From contig NZ_JAUYNV010000005.1 in assembly GCF_030698125.1 (NCBI RefSeq), positions 62,001-126,000 on the forward strand: a stretch of 64,000 nucleotides of DNA. Direction: 5' to 3'. The notes below the pieces were generated by a model. The model was not told the origin of the DNA and searched no databases. It saw nothing but the letters and a program-made list of their open reading frames with translations. The position numbers were made by a program, and so were the translations under genes. This DNA is from Methyloversatilis sp. (GTDB lineage: Bacteria; Pseudomonadota; Gammaproteobacteria; Burkholderiales; Rhodocyclaceae). Shown in pieces: positions 16,866-25,755 of the stretch (position 1 is the stretch's first letter; the number at the start of each line of letters is the position of its first letter).

Positions 16866-17780
16866 TCAGCGGCGGATCTTCGAAGCAAAGAGGCCTTGCG
16901 GACGCAGCATCAGGATGGTCACGATCATCATCAGCGTGAGCACCTTGGCCATCGAACCGGTCATGAAGAACTCGGCGATCGATTGCGTCTGGGCGATGCC
17001 GAAAGCCGAAGCCACGGTGCCGAGCAGGCTGCCTGCGCCGCCGAAGGTCACCACCAGGAAGGCATCGACGATGTACAGCGAGCCGCTGGTCGGGCCGGTC
17101 GAGCCGATCGTCGTGAAGGCCGCACCGGCGACGCCGGCAATGCCGCACCCGATGGCGAAGGTCAGACGGTCGGTGCGGCTGGTGTTGATGCCGGTGGCGT
17201 TGGCCATCGGGCGATTGGCCACCGTGGCGCGCACACGCAAACCCCAGCGCGAGCGGTACAGGGCGAGCAGCACGCCGCCGGTGACCAGTGCGGTCAGCGC
17301 AAGCACGAACAGACCATTGATCGGGATGTCGAGGCCTTCTGCCGGTGCCCACGAGCCGAGCAGCCAGTCGGGCAGCGTCGGGCTCACTTCACGTGCGCCG
17401 AAGGTCGAACGGAAGGTCTGCTGCATGGCCAGCGACAGGCCCCAGGTGGCGAGCAGCGTGTCGAGCGGGCGCTTGTACAGGTGTCGTATCAGCGCCCACT
17501 CGATGAACCAGCCGAAGACGAAGGCGATGCAGAACGCCGCCACGATGGCAAACGGGAAGTACATCGACGCGAAACCGGGCAGGAAGGTTTCGGTCAGCGA
17601 CGAGAACATGTAGATCGTGTAGGCGCCGATGGTCATGAACTCGCCATGCGCCATGTTGATCACGCCCATCTGGCCGAAGATGATGGCCAGCCCGAGGCCC
17701 ATCAGCAGCAGCACCGAAAACAGGCTGAGGCCTGCGAAACCCTGCATCAGGGTGATGTTCATGATGTCGGTCAGTGACAT
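16866..17780 (-). CDS. urtB: urea/amide ABC transporter permease UrtB (FmdE-like)
   Basis: A 304-residue LivH/UrtB-type permease with about eight membrane segments. The hallmark is GLAIIFGQMGVINMAHGEFMTIGAY, followed by RPLDTLLATWGLSLAMQQ and a C-terminal PQGLFASK. GGAGATCAC precedes the start. It lies 121 bp after the binding-protein gene, and urtC starts 49 bp after its stop. The equivalent Methylophilus gene is fmdE. Confidence 0.93.
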   Translation of the reverse strand: MSLTDIMNITLMQGFAGLSLFSVLLLMGLGLAIIFGQMGVINMAHGEFMTIGAYTIYMFSSLTETFLPGFASMYFPFAIVAAFCIAFVFGWFIEWALIRHLYKRPLDTLLATWGLSLAMQQTFRSTFGAREVSPTLPDWLLGSWAPAEGLDIPINGLFVLALTALVTGGVLLALYRSRWGLRVRATVANRPMANATGINTSRTDRLTFAIGCGIAGVAGAAFTTIGSTGPTSGSLYIVDAFLVVTFGGAGSLLGTVASAFGIAQTQSIAEFFMTGSMAKVLTLMMIVTILMLRPQGLFASKIRR

Positions 17781-17901
17781 GGTGATCTCCGGCTAGGGGG
17801 TATTCACAAATGAAGGTCGTGGGCCGATGAACGCTTGTGGATACGTCCTGGGCGGGGCCGGAGCCCGTGCGAGGAGACGCACGGACCCCGGACCGTCCGG
17901 C

Positions 17902-19176
17902 TTACTGGTAACCCTTGGGGAACGGGTTCGGTTCGATCAGTTCGGGCGACTCGGCGACCACCTTGAACTGGCCGTCGAGTTGCGCCTGGCCGATGCGCGC
18001 CTTGCTCCACAGGTGATGGTTTTCATGCACCTTGACGTAGCCTTCGGGCGCGGTCTTCAACTCGATGCCACCGGAGGCGGCGGCGATCTTGTCGACATCG
18101 AAGCTGCCGGCCTTCTCGACCGTCGCCTTCCAGATCCACGGGCCGAGATAGCCGGCCTGCGTCACGTCGCCTATGACCGACTTCGGACCGTAGGCCTTCT
18201 TGAATGCCTCGACGAAAGCCTTGTTGTTGGCGTTGTCGAGTGACTGGAAGTACTTCATCGACGAGTAGAAGCCGGCGATGTTTTCACCGCCGATGCCCAG
18301 CACTTCGTCTTCGGTCACCGAAATGGTCAGCAGGAACTGCTTGTCCGCGGTGATGCCGGCCGCCTTCAGCTGCTTGTAGAAGGCGACGTTCGAGCCGCCG
18401 ACCACGGCTGCGAAGATGCAGTCCGGCTTGGCCAGCTTGATCTTGTTGATCAGCGAGTTGAAATTGGTGTGGCCGAGCGGGTAGTACTCCTCGCCGGCGA
18501 CCTTGCCGAGCTTGGCAACGGATTCGATGTGCTTGCGCGCGATCTTCATCGAGGTGCGCGGCCAGATGTAGTCGGAGCCGACCAGGAAGAAGGTTTTGGC
18601 CTTCTTCTCCTTGGCTGCCCAGTCCAGGCCGTACAGGATCTGCTGCGTGGCTTCCTGGCCGGTGTAGATCACGTTCTTCGACTGTTCCAGTCCTTCGTAG
18701 AACGTCGGGTAGTACAGCATGCCGTTTTCTTTTTCGAAGATCGGCAGCACTGCCTTGCGCGAAGCCGATGTCCAGCAGCCGAACACGCATGCGACCTTGT
18801 CCTGCACCAGCAGCTTCTTCGACTTTTCGGCAAAGGTCGGCCAGTCGGATGCGCCGTCTTCCTTGATCACGCGGATCTTGCGGCCGAGCACGCCGCCCAT
18901 CGCATTGATCTGGTCGATCGCCAGCTGTTCGGCCTGGATCGAGCCGGTTTCGGAAATGGCCATGGTGCCGGTCGCCGAATGCAGCTGCCCCACGACGACC
19001 TCGGTATCCGTCACCGCGAGCTTGGTGGTGTTCACCTTCGCCGTCGGGAACTGCGCAGCCTGGGCCAGCGCCATGCCGGGCATCATCATCGCAGGCATCG
19101 CGGCCATGCCCATCAGCACCTTGCGGCGCTGTTCGTCGGTAAGCGGCGTCTGGATCGGGTCTTTCTTGTCAGCCAT
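17902..19176 (-). CDS. fmdD: urea/short-chain amide binding protein FmdD/UrtA
   Basis: A 424-residue periplasmic binding protein that starts the minus-strand transporter operon. The N-terminus contains a twin-arginine stretch (EQRRKVLMGMAAMP) and a hydrophobic core ending near ALAQAAQF, so Tat export is probable. The blocks SATGTMAISE, EDGASDWPTFAEKS, VFGCWTSASRKAVLP, FYEGLEQSKNVIY and FFLVGSDYIWPR parallel the urtA product at 4488-5666. The start at 19176 is chosen because GGAGAACAG lies just upstream. The gene diverges from the hybrid kinase gene across a 333 bp control region. Urea or amide is the likely ligand; which one is not shown by sequence alone. Confidence 0.92.
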   Translation of the reverse strand: MADKKDPIQTPLTDEQRRKVLMGMAAMPAMMMPGMALAQAAQFPTAKVNTTKLAVTDTEVVVGQLHSATGTMAISETGSIQAEQLAIDQINAMGGVLGRKIRVIKEDGASDWPTFAEKSKKLLVQDKVACVFGCWTSASRKAVLPIFEKENGMLYYPTFYEGLEQSKNVIYTGQEATQQILYGLDWAAKEKKAKTFFLVGSDYIWPRTSMKIARKHIESVAKLGKVAGEEYYPLGHTNFNSLINKIKLAKPDCIFAAVVGGSNVAFYKQLKAAGITADKQFLLTISVTEDEVLGIGGENIAGFYSSMKYFQSLDNANNKAFVEAFKKAYGPKSVIGDVTQAGYLGPWIWKATVEKAGSFDVDKIAAASGGIELKTAPEGYVKVHENHHLWSKARIGQAQLDGQFKVVAESPELIEPNPFPKGYQ

Positions 19177-19509
19177 ATCTGTTCTCCTGAGCGGGGACGG
19201 GTTGGGGAGCTTCAGGCGATCCGGTATTGGCCGTTGATTCACTTTTGTGCGGTGCACCGCAACCGGTCGCTGCGGTCCGAAAAGTAGTTGCCGGGGGGGC
19301 GTAGCCGGAATACGTCAATCGACGTATGTGAGTACGCAGCGCAACACTCGGGATGCGCAGCGTTCGGTGCTAAGGTGAAGTCCTGCGCTGACGCACTGCA
19401 CCACCAAGTGGCTCATGCACTTTTCTGGTGCGCTTTCGGCGGCGTGGAGGGAAGCTGTACCTTGTTCTCCGGGCGGGTGCTCACGCACCTTGCCCGGAGC
19501 GTTTCTTGC
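19177..19509. promoter_or_regulatory. divergent control region fmdD / hybrid kinase
   Basis: A 333 bp gene-free region between two divergent start codons. A perfect dyad TACGTC-AATC-GACGTA lies at 19311-19326; its form suits a LuxR/FixJ-type response regulator such as the one encoded at 22982. A hairpin at 19467-19499 holds the ribosome site of the downstream kinase gene. I could not place a convincing sigma-70 or sigma-54 promoter. Confidence 0.5.
19467..19499 (+). promoter_or_regulatory. hairpin covering the ribosome site of the hybrid kinase gene
   Basis: CTCCGGGC (19467-19474) pairs with GCCCGGAG (19492-19499). Inside it, GTGC pairs with GCAC around TCAC. The GGAG at the 3' arm (19496-19499) is the only ribosome-site candidate near the ATG at 19510, so the fold would hide it. 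Confidence 0.5.
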
Positions 19510-22500
19510 ATGAGTCGGGCAGACCTCCAGCCGCCCGATCCGATGTCAGAAGCCACCCAGCAGATTTTCAAGATCCGTCGCGACTACAACACCTGGGTCG
19601 CGACCGAAACGCTCGAGGACTACGCGCTGCGCTACACGCCGCGCAGCTTCCGGAAGTGGTCGGAATGGCGGGTCGCCAACACCGCCTTCGGTGCCGTGTC
19701 CTTTCTCGCGCTGGAAGCCATCGGCGGCGCGATCGCCCTGAACTACGGCTTCACCAACGCGTTGTGGGCCATCCTGTTCGTCGGCCTGATCACCTTCCTG
19801 ACCGGTCTGCCCATCAGCTACTGCGCCGCCAAGTACGGCGTCGACATGGATCTGCTGACGCGCGGCGCCGGCTTCGGCTATCTGGGCTCGACCATCACCT
19901 CGCTGGTCTATGCCAGCTTCACCTTCATCTTTTTCGCCATTGAAGCGGCCATCATGGCGCTGGCATTCGAACTGTATTTCGGCATGCCGCTCGCGTGGGC
20001 CTATCTGCTGTGTGCGGTGGTGGTGATTCCGCTGGTGATCCACGGCGTCACCTTGATCAGCCGCATCCAGCTATGGACGCAGCCGGTCTGGATCGTGCTG
20101 CTGGTGTTGCCCTACATCGCGGTCTGGCTGCAGGCGCCGGAAATGTTCAGCGACTTCACCAGCATGAGTGGCCGTTCGTCGGGCACCAGCGACTTCGACT
20201 GGCTGATGTTCGGTGCCGCCTCCACCGTGGCCATTTCGCTCGTGGTGCAGATCGGCGAACAGGTCGATTACCTGCGCTTCCTGCCGGAGAAGAACCGGGA
20301 GAACCGCTACCGCTGGTGGGCCGCCGTGCTGATCGCCGGCCCGGGCTGGATCGTGCCCGGCATGGTCAAGATGCTCGGTGGCGCCTTTCTCGCCTTTCTC
20401 GCGCTGCAGGCGATGGTGCCGGTCGACCGCGCGCTCGAGCCGACGCAGATGTATCTGGCCGGCTACGGCTATGTGTTCGATTCACCCGCCGTCGTGCTGG
20501 CGGTAACCGTCGTCTTCGTCATCGTGTCGCAGCTCAAGATCAATGTGACCAACGCCTACGCCGGTTCGCTCGCCTGGTCGAATTTCTTCGCCCGGCTGAC
20601 GCACAGCCACCCGGGCCGTGTCGTGTGGCTGGTGTTCAATGTGGTGATCGCGCTGCTGCTGATGCTGCTCGGCGTGTTCGAGGCGCTGGAACACGTGCTC
20701 GGCCTGTACGCCAACCTCGCCATTGCATGGGTCGGCGCACTGGTGGCCGACCTGGTGGTGAACAAGCCGCTCGGCCTGTCGCCGTCGCACATCGAATTCA
20801 AGCGCGCCCACCTGTACGAAATCAATCCGGTCGGGTTGGGGTCGATGGCGATTGCCACCGTCGTGTCCGTACTGGCCTACACCGGCTGGATGGGTGATGT
20901 GGCGCAGGCATTTTCGCCGGTCATTTCGCTTGCCACCGCCTTCGTCATCGCGCCGCTTATTGCCTGGGGCACGCAGGGCCGCTACTACATCGCGCGGCGC
21001 AGCACGATGCAGTGGCGACCGGGCCAGACCGTCACCTGCCACGTCTGCGAGAACAGCTTCGAATCGGAAGACATGGCCTACTGTCCGGCCTATGGGCAAC
21101 CGATCTGCTCGCTGTGCTGCACGCTTGAATCGCGCTGCCACGACCGCTGCAAGACCGATGCGAGCGCAGCGGCCCAACTGCATGCCGTGCTCAACGCCAT
21201 CCTGCCGATGCGCCTGGCGCGTCGGATCAATTTCCGGGTCGGCCACTTCCTGGTCGTGTTCCTGTCGCTGACTTCGCTGCTGGCGGTCATCTTCGGCGTC
21301 GTGTACTACCAGGAAGCGGTGGTCGCCGATCTGTATGCGGCGACGCGTGAAACCCTGCTGCTGAGCTTGCTCAAGACCTTCACACTGCTGGTGCTGCTGT
21401 GCGCGGTGTGCGCCTGGTGGATCGTGCTCGGCTCGGAAAGCAGGCGTCTGGCGCAGGACGAGTCGAACCGTCAGAACCAGTTGCTGATGCGCGAGGTGGA
21501 GGCCCACCGCAAGACGGATCTCGCACTGCAGAAGGCGAAGGATTCCGCCGAATCGGCCAACCTTGCAAAGACGCGCTACGTGACCGGCATCAGCCACGAA
21601 CTGCGCACGCCGCTGAACAGCATTCTCGGCTACGCGCAGATCCTGCTGCGCGAGCTGGGGCAGGGCTCGCTGGCGCAGGCTGGCGCCGCCAAAGGCGCGC
21701 CAGCGTCAGGCGCGCTGACCCAGGTCGACACCCAGCGGCGCGCGCTCGGCACCATCCTGCGCAGCGGCGAACACCTGCTTGGGCTGATCGACGGCCTGCT
21801 TGATCTGGCGCGCATCGAGGCCGGCAAGCTGCGGCTCGATCCGTCACCGATGCCGATGCGCGAACTGCTCGATGACCTGGCCAAGATGTTCGAGCCGCAG
21901 GCGGTGCGCAAAGGCCTGCGCTTTCGTATCGAAACCACCGGCCGCATGCCCGACTACGTGCGGGTAGACGTGAAGCGGCTGCGCCAGGTGCTGATCAACC
22001 TGCTGGCCAATGCGGTGAAATTCACGTCGCGCGGCGAAGTGGTGCTGCGTATCGACTACCGCATGGAAGTGGCGCGCTTCGAAGTGGCCGACACCGGGCC
22101 GGGCATCGCGCCGGAAGACCATGCACGCATCTTCGTGCCATTTGAACGCAGCAGTTCGGGCCGTGGCCTGGCCGAACCCGGGGCCGGCCTCGGCCTGACC
22201 ATCAGCCGCATGCTCACCTCGCTGATGGGCGGCGAGCTGACGCTGGACAGCGAACCCGGTCGAGGCAGCACCTTCCGTCTGCGGCTCTACCTGCCCGAAT
22301 ACCTGTCGGTGCCGACCATGGTCAGACCGACGCGCCAGGTCATCGGTTACGACGGAGAGCGCCGGCGCGTGCTGCTGATTGACGATGACGCCACGCAGCG
22401 CCACATGCTGGCCGCCATGCTGATGCCGCTCGGTTTCGGCATCGATGAGGCGGCGAGTGGACGCGAAGGGCTCGAACGGGTCGCGCTGCAGCGCCCCGAC

Positions 22501-22992
22501 GTGGTGTTGCTCGACATCAACATGGACGGCATGGATGGCTGGGAAACCGCGCGCCACCTGCAGCACTCGGCCGGGGCGCCGATCCCGGTCATCATGGTGT
22601 CGGCCAATGTGTTCGACAACCGCAGCGAGCTGTTGCGCAACGCGGGTTGCGTCGGTTTCGTGCCCAAGCCGGTCATGGAATCGGAGCTGCTGGAACAATT
22701 GCGCGACGCGCTCGATCTGACCTGGCATGTCGATGTCGCTGAACCGTCGAATGTTGCATCCCGCAACGACGCGAGCGATGTACCCTTGCGGGCGCTGGAT
22801 GAAGAGGAACGCTCGGCGCTGCTCAGGCTGTCCCGTCTCGGCCACGTGAACGGTATCGCGACCCTGCTCGATGCCATCGCGGAACGGTCGGATGAGGCGC
22901 GCAAGGACTGCGGCAGGCTGCGCAAGCTCATCGATGGTTTTGACCTGATCCGTTTCACCGAATTGCTGCAACGTGATGCCCATGTCCAATGA
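19510..22992 (+). CDS. NCS1 transporter-like hybrid sensor histidine kinase
   Basis: A 1160-residue membrane sensor. Residues about 15-490 form an NCS1-type (cytosine/allantoin permease-like) region of about 12 membrane segments, starting YNTWVATETLEDYALRY. Residues 510-547 (bases 21037-21150) are cysteine-rich (TCHVCENSF, YCPAYGQPICSLCC, RCHDRC) and may bind metal. Two further membrane helices and a coiled coil lead to HisKA (His in SHELRTPLN, codon 21595), HATPase (NLLANAVKF, DTGPGIAP, GAGLGLTISR) and a receiver (Asp in LLDINMDGMDGW, codon 22513; Lys in PKPV). A helical tail ends the protein. The start at 19510 has GGAG upstream, though 19543 is possible. It overlaps the response-regulator gene and diverges from fmdD, so it probably senses an amide, urea or related compound. 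Confidence 0.88.
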   Translation: MSRADLQPPDPMSEATQQIFKIRRDYNTWVATETLEDYALRYTPRSFRKWSEWRVANTAFGAVSFLALEAIGGAIALNYGFTNALWAILFVGLITFLTGLPISYCAAKYGVDMDLLTRGAGFGYLGSTITSLVYASFTFIFFAIEAAIMALAFELYFGMPLAWAYLLCAVVVIPLVIHGVTLISRIQLWTQPVWIVLLVLPYIAVWLQAPEMFSDFTSMSGRSSGTSDFDWLMFGAASTVAISLVVQIGEQVDYLRFLPEKNRENRYRWWAAVLIAGPGWIVPGMVKMLGGAFLAFLALQAMVPVDRALEPTQMYLAGYGYVFDSPAVVLAVTVVFVIVSQLKINVTNAYAGSLAWSNFFARLTHSHPGRVVWLVFNVVIALLLMLLGVFEALEHVLGLYANLAIAWVGALVADLVVNKPLGLSPSHIEFKRAHLYEINPVGLGSMAIATVVSVLAYTGWMGDVAQAFSPVISLATAFVIAPLIAWGTQGRYYIARRSTMQWRPGQTVTCHVCENSFESEDMAYCPAYGQPICSLCCTLESRCHDRCKTDASAAAQLHAVLNAILPMRLARRINFRVGHFLVVFLSLTSLLAVIFGVVYYQEAVVADLYAATRETLLLSLLKTFTLLVLLCAVCAWWIVLGSESRRLAQDESNRQNQLLMREVEAHRKTDLALQKAKDSAESANLAKTRYVTGISHELRTPLNSILGYAQILLRELGQGSLAQAGAAKGAPASGALTQVDTQRRALGTILRSGEHLLGLIDGLLDLARIEAGKLRLDPSPMPMRELLDDLAKMFEPQAVRKGLRFRIETTGRMPDYVRVDVKRLRQVLINLLANAVKFTSRGEVVLRIDYRMEVARFEVADTGPGIAPEDHARIFVPFERSSSGRGLAEPGAGLGLTISRMLTSLMGGELTLDSEPGRGSTFRLRLYLPEYLSVPTMVRPTRQVIGYDGERRRVLLIDDDATQRHMLAAMLMPLGFGIDEAASGREGLERVALQRPDVVLLDINMDGMDGWETARHLQHSAGAPIPVIMVSANVFDNRSELLRNAGCVGFVPKPVMESELLEQLRDALDLTWHVDVAEPSNVASRNDASDVPLRALDEEERSALLRLSRLGHVNGIATLLDAIAERSDEARKDCGRLRKLIDGFDLIRFTELLQRDAHVQ

Positions 22993-23890
22993 TTCCCCGT
23001 TCCATCAGCCGGTCGTGCTGGTGGTGGACGACGCGCCTGATTCGCTCGGCTTCCTGTGCGAGGCGCTGTCCCAGGCCGGCTACCTCGTGCTGATCGCCAA
23101 CGACGGCGAGTCGGCGCTGGCCCGGCTCGAACTGGTCGTGCCCGACGCCATCCTTCTGGATGCGGTCATGCCCGGCCTGTCCGGTTTCGAAACCTGCCGC
23201 CTGATCCGGGAAGAGCCCGGGCTGTCGCATGTGCCGGTCATCTTCATGACCGGCCTGTCGGGTACCGCGGAAGTGGTCGAAGGCTTCACGGCCGGCGGCA
23301 CCGACTACGTGGTCAAGCCGCTGCGCGTAGAGGAAGTGCTGGCACGGCTGTCGGCCCACGTGCGCAATGCACGTGCGGTGCGCATCGCGCGCCAGGCGGT
23401 GGACGTGGCCGGGCTGGGCGTGCTGGTGATCGACGCGCTCGGCCGCATCGCCTGGCGCTCGCCGCGGGCCGCGGACAGCCTGGCGCAGTTCGGCATCGAC
23501 GCGTCCGATACCCCGCCTGGCGAGTCGCTGGCCCAGCTTGCGCGCATGGCGGACGAGCCGGGCACCGACGCAAAGCTGATCGGCGAAAGCGGCGAAAATT
23601 CCCTCTACGCACGCAGCCTGGGCGCGGTCGGGCTGGGCGAGCACATGCTGCTGCTCGATGTGCGCCGGCGCGGTGAGTCGAGCACCCGCATCGCCGGCGC
23701 CCAGCTGACGCCCCGTGAGGCCGAAGTGCTGTCCTGGCTGGCCAAGGGCAAGACCAACCGCGATATCGGTGACATTCTCGGCATGAGCCCGCGCACCGTG
23801 AACAAGCACCTCGAGCACGTGTACGAAAAGCTCGGGGTCGAAACGCGTGCCGCCGCAGCGGCGCTCGCGATGCGGGCCGAAAGCGACTGA
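22982..23890 (+). CDS. LuxR-family response regulator
   Basis: A 302-residue regulator: receiver (VVLVVDDAPDS, phospho-Asp in AILLDAVMPGLSGFE, Lys in VVKPLRVEE), a linker of about 100 residues with a possible PAS-like fold (GLGVLVIDALGRIAWRS), and a LuxR/FixJ DNA-binding domain (LTPREAEVLSWLAKGKTNRDIG and RTVNKHLEHVYEKLGV). It starts inside the end of the kinase gene (start 22982; 22973 is also possible), so the two are coupled and form a cognate pair. The dyad at 19311-19326 is a candidate target. Confidence 0.9.
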   Translation: MSNDSPFHQPVVLVVDDAPDSLGFLCEALSQAGYLVLIANDGESALARLELVVPDAILLDAVMPGLSGFETCRLIREEPGLSHVPVIFMTGLSGTAEVVEGFTAGGTDYVVKPLRVEEVLARLSAHVRNARAVRIARQAVDVAGLGVLVIDALGRIAWRSPRAADSLAQFGIDASDTPPGESLAQLARMADEPGTDAKLIGESGENSLYARSLGAVGLGEHMLLLDVRRRGESSTRIAGAQLTPREAEVLSWLAKGKTNRDIGDILGMSPRTVNKHLEHVYEKLGVETRAAAAALAMRAESD

Positions 23891-23896
23891 ACGGTC

Positions 23897-24463
23897 ATGG
23901 CCGGGACGGCAACCCCGCGTCTGTACACCTTTGCAGCCGGCGATGCCGGACCGTGGCACATCACCGGTGTGCGCGCCGTCATCGGCGCAGGCCTGGCGAT
24001 GGCGCCGCGGCTCGACGTCGTCGCCGGGGCGGCGGAAGGCGCCGGAACATGGCTGCTGCGCGGCATCGCCAGCAATGAACGTTACGTCACCCGGCCGGAG
24101 AAGCAGCAGCTGCTTGCGCTGCAGCCGCCGCTGGCCCGCCCCGGGGCGCGCAGCGCCGTGCTGATTCCGATCCGCAAGTCGGCCGCCTGGTGGGCGCTGA
24201 CGCAGGACGAACGGCGCGACATCCTGGAAGAGCAGTCGCACCACGTGGCGCTTGGCATGCGCGCGCTGCCGGCAGTGGCGCGCAAGCTGCACCACTGCCG
24301 CGACCTGTCGGAGACCGAACCGTTCGACTTCCTGACCTGGTTCGAATTCGCACCCGGGGATGCGGCCGTGTTCGACGAACTCACCGCCGCCCTGCGCGCC
24401 TCGCCCGAGTGGGCCTACGTTGAGCGCGAAGTCGAAGTGACGCTGGCGTTCGATCCGCACTGA
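23897..24463 (+). CDS. chlorite dismutase-like haem protein (short clade)
   Basis: A 188-residue protein of the chlorite dismutase family, short (clade 2) type as in Klebsiella and Nitrobacter. Recognisable blocks are WHITGVRAV, LRGIASNERYVTR, IPIRKSAAWWALTQDERR, the proximal haem His region RKLHHCRDL, and FDFLTWFEFAP. Such proteins turn chlorite into chloride and oxygen in vitro; their role in non-perchlorate bacteria is unsettled. It starts 6 bp after the response regulator, so it probably shares its transcript. A link with amide or urea metabolism is inferred only from position. Confidence 0.82.
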   Translation: MAGTATPRLYTFAAGDAGPWHITGVRAVIGAGLAMAPRLDVVAGAAEGAGTWLLRGIASNERYVTRPEKQQLLALQPPLARPGARSAVLIPIRKSAAWWALTQDERRDILEEQSHHVALGMRALPAVARKLHHCRDLSETEPFDFLTWFEFAPGDAAVFDELTAALRASPEWAYVEREVEVTLAFDPH

Positions 24464-24522
24464 CGACCCTGCAGGGCGAGTGGGACCCGGGTGTTCGAAG
24501 GTGGCTCGGGTAGTATCCGTCG

Positions 24523-25725
24523 ATGAATACCCTATCTGTGCCACCCGGCGCTCCGCCCACCGCGGAAGCTGCCCCTTCCGGCATCGAATCCGCCTCCACG
24601 GGGGCAGACAACGTGCTTCCACCCGCACGCTCCGAACCGGAATCGCTGCCCGGGATCGTGCAGGCCGTCGCCGCAGTGCCGCGTCTGCGCAATGGCTCGC
24701 GGGCGCTCATCGGACTGTTCTGGCTGGCCGCACTGGGTGCGGTGTACTTCGCCCGTGCCCTGCTGATGCCCATCGTGCTGGCGGTGCTGTTCGCCCTGCT
24801 GCTGGCGCCGCTGGTCACCCTGCTGAAGAAGTGGCGCATCCATGAATCGATTGCCGCCGGCGTGGTGGTCGTGATGATGGTCGGCGGCGTGGGGGCGGGG
24901 CTGTACTTTCTGACCAATCCGGCGCTCGACTGGCTGGAACGCTCGCCGCGCGCGCTGCGCGAGGTCGAGGTCAAGCTGCTCAAACTGCAGCGCCCGGTGG
25001 AAGAGGTGCGCGAAGCCACCGAGCGCCTCGAGGCGATGACGACCAGCAACAACAATCCCGGGGTAAGGTCGGTGGTGCTGAAGGAACCGGGCCTGGGCTC
25101 GGTGCTGTTTACCGGTACGCAGTACTTCCTGATCGGCGCCGCCTCGACCGTGGTGCTGCTGTATTTCCTGCTGGCCTCGGGCGACGGCTTCCTGCGCAAG
25201 GTGGTGCGGCTGATGCCGACCCTGCGCGACAAGATCCGCGCCATCGGCGTGGCGCGCCAGATACAGCAGGACATCGGCCGCTACTTCCTGACCCTCAGCA
25301 CCATCAACGCCGGTCTGGGCGTGGCGACCGCCGCCGCCATGTATCTGCTCGACATGCCCAACCCGGCGCTGTGGGGTGTCATGGCCGGCCTGCTCAATTT
25401 CATTCCCTATCTCGGGCCGACGCTGTGCCTGCTCGCGCTGTCGCTCGCCGCGCTGATCAACTTCGACAGCGTGGCCGAAGCGTGGGTGATTCCGGCCAGC
25501 TTCCTCGTCATCACCGTCATCGAAGGCCAGTTCATCCAGCCGATGTTCGCCGGGCGCATGCTGTCGCTCAATCCAGTGGCCGTGTTCATCAGCTTCCTGT
25601 TCTGGGGCTGGCTGTGGGGCATCGCCGGCATGCTGATCGCCGTGCCGATGCTCATCCTCATCAAGGTCGTGTGTTCGCACGTCGAACACTGGGAGCCGAT
25701 CGGCACCTTCCTCGACCGGTCGTGA
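24523..25725 (+). CDS. AI-2E/PerM-family membrane transporter
   Basis: A 400-residue inner-membrane protein of the AI-2E exporter/PerM family. After a hydrophilic N-terminal stretch of about 55 residues, helices appear at FWLAALGAVYFARALLMPIVLAVLF, VVVVMMVGGVGAGLYFL, FLIGAASTVVLLYFLLASGD and near the C-terminus (VMAGLLNFIPYLGPTLCLLAL, FLFWGWLWGIAGMLIAVPML). The segment NFIPYLGP is the usual signature. Substrate unknown. Its 3' end converges on the lipoprotein gene 30 bp away. Confidence 0.85.
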   Translation: MNTLSVPPGAPPTAEAAPSGIESASTGADNVLPPARSEPESLPGIVQAVAAVPRLRNGSRALIGLFWLAALGAVYFARALLMPIVLAVLFALLLAPLVTLLKKWRIHESIAAGVVVVMMVGGVGAGLYFLTNPALDWLERSPRALREVEVKLLKLQRPVEEVREATERLEAMTTSNNNPGVRSVVLKEPGLGSVLFTGTQYFLIGAASTVVLLYFLLASGDGFLRKVVRLMPTLRDKIRAIGVARQIQQDIGRYFLTLSTINAGLGVATAAAMYLLDMPNPALWGVMAGLLNFIPYLGPTLCLLALSLAALINFDSVAEAWVIPASFLVITVIEGQFIQPMFAGRMLSLNPVAVFISFLFWGWLWGIAGMLIAVPMLILIKVVCSHVEHWEPIGTFLDRS

Positions 25726-25755
25726 CCGGCCGCCGGAGGTCGTGCGGACCCTGTA

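Noticed and set aside
19432-19448. Sigma-54 promoter (GG-N10-GC) upstream of the hybrid kinase
   Set aside because: The spacing fits, but the flanking bases do not match TGGCAC...TTGCA, and such matches are frequent in GC-rich DNA.
24532-25689. Long antisense frame opposite the AI-2E/PerM transporter
   Set aside because: The His/Gln-rich translation is a typical shadow of a membrane-protein gene in GC-rich DNA.
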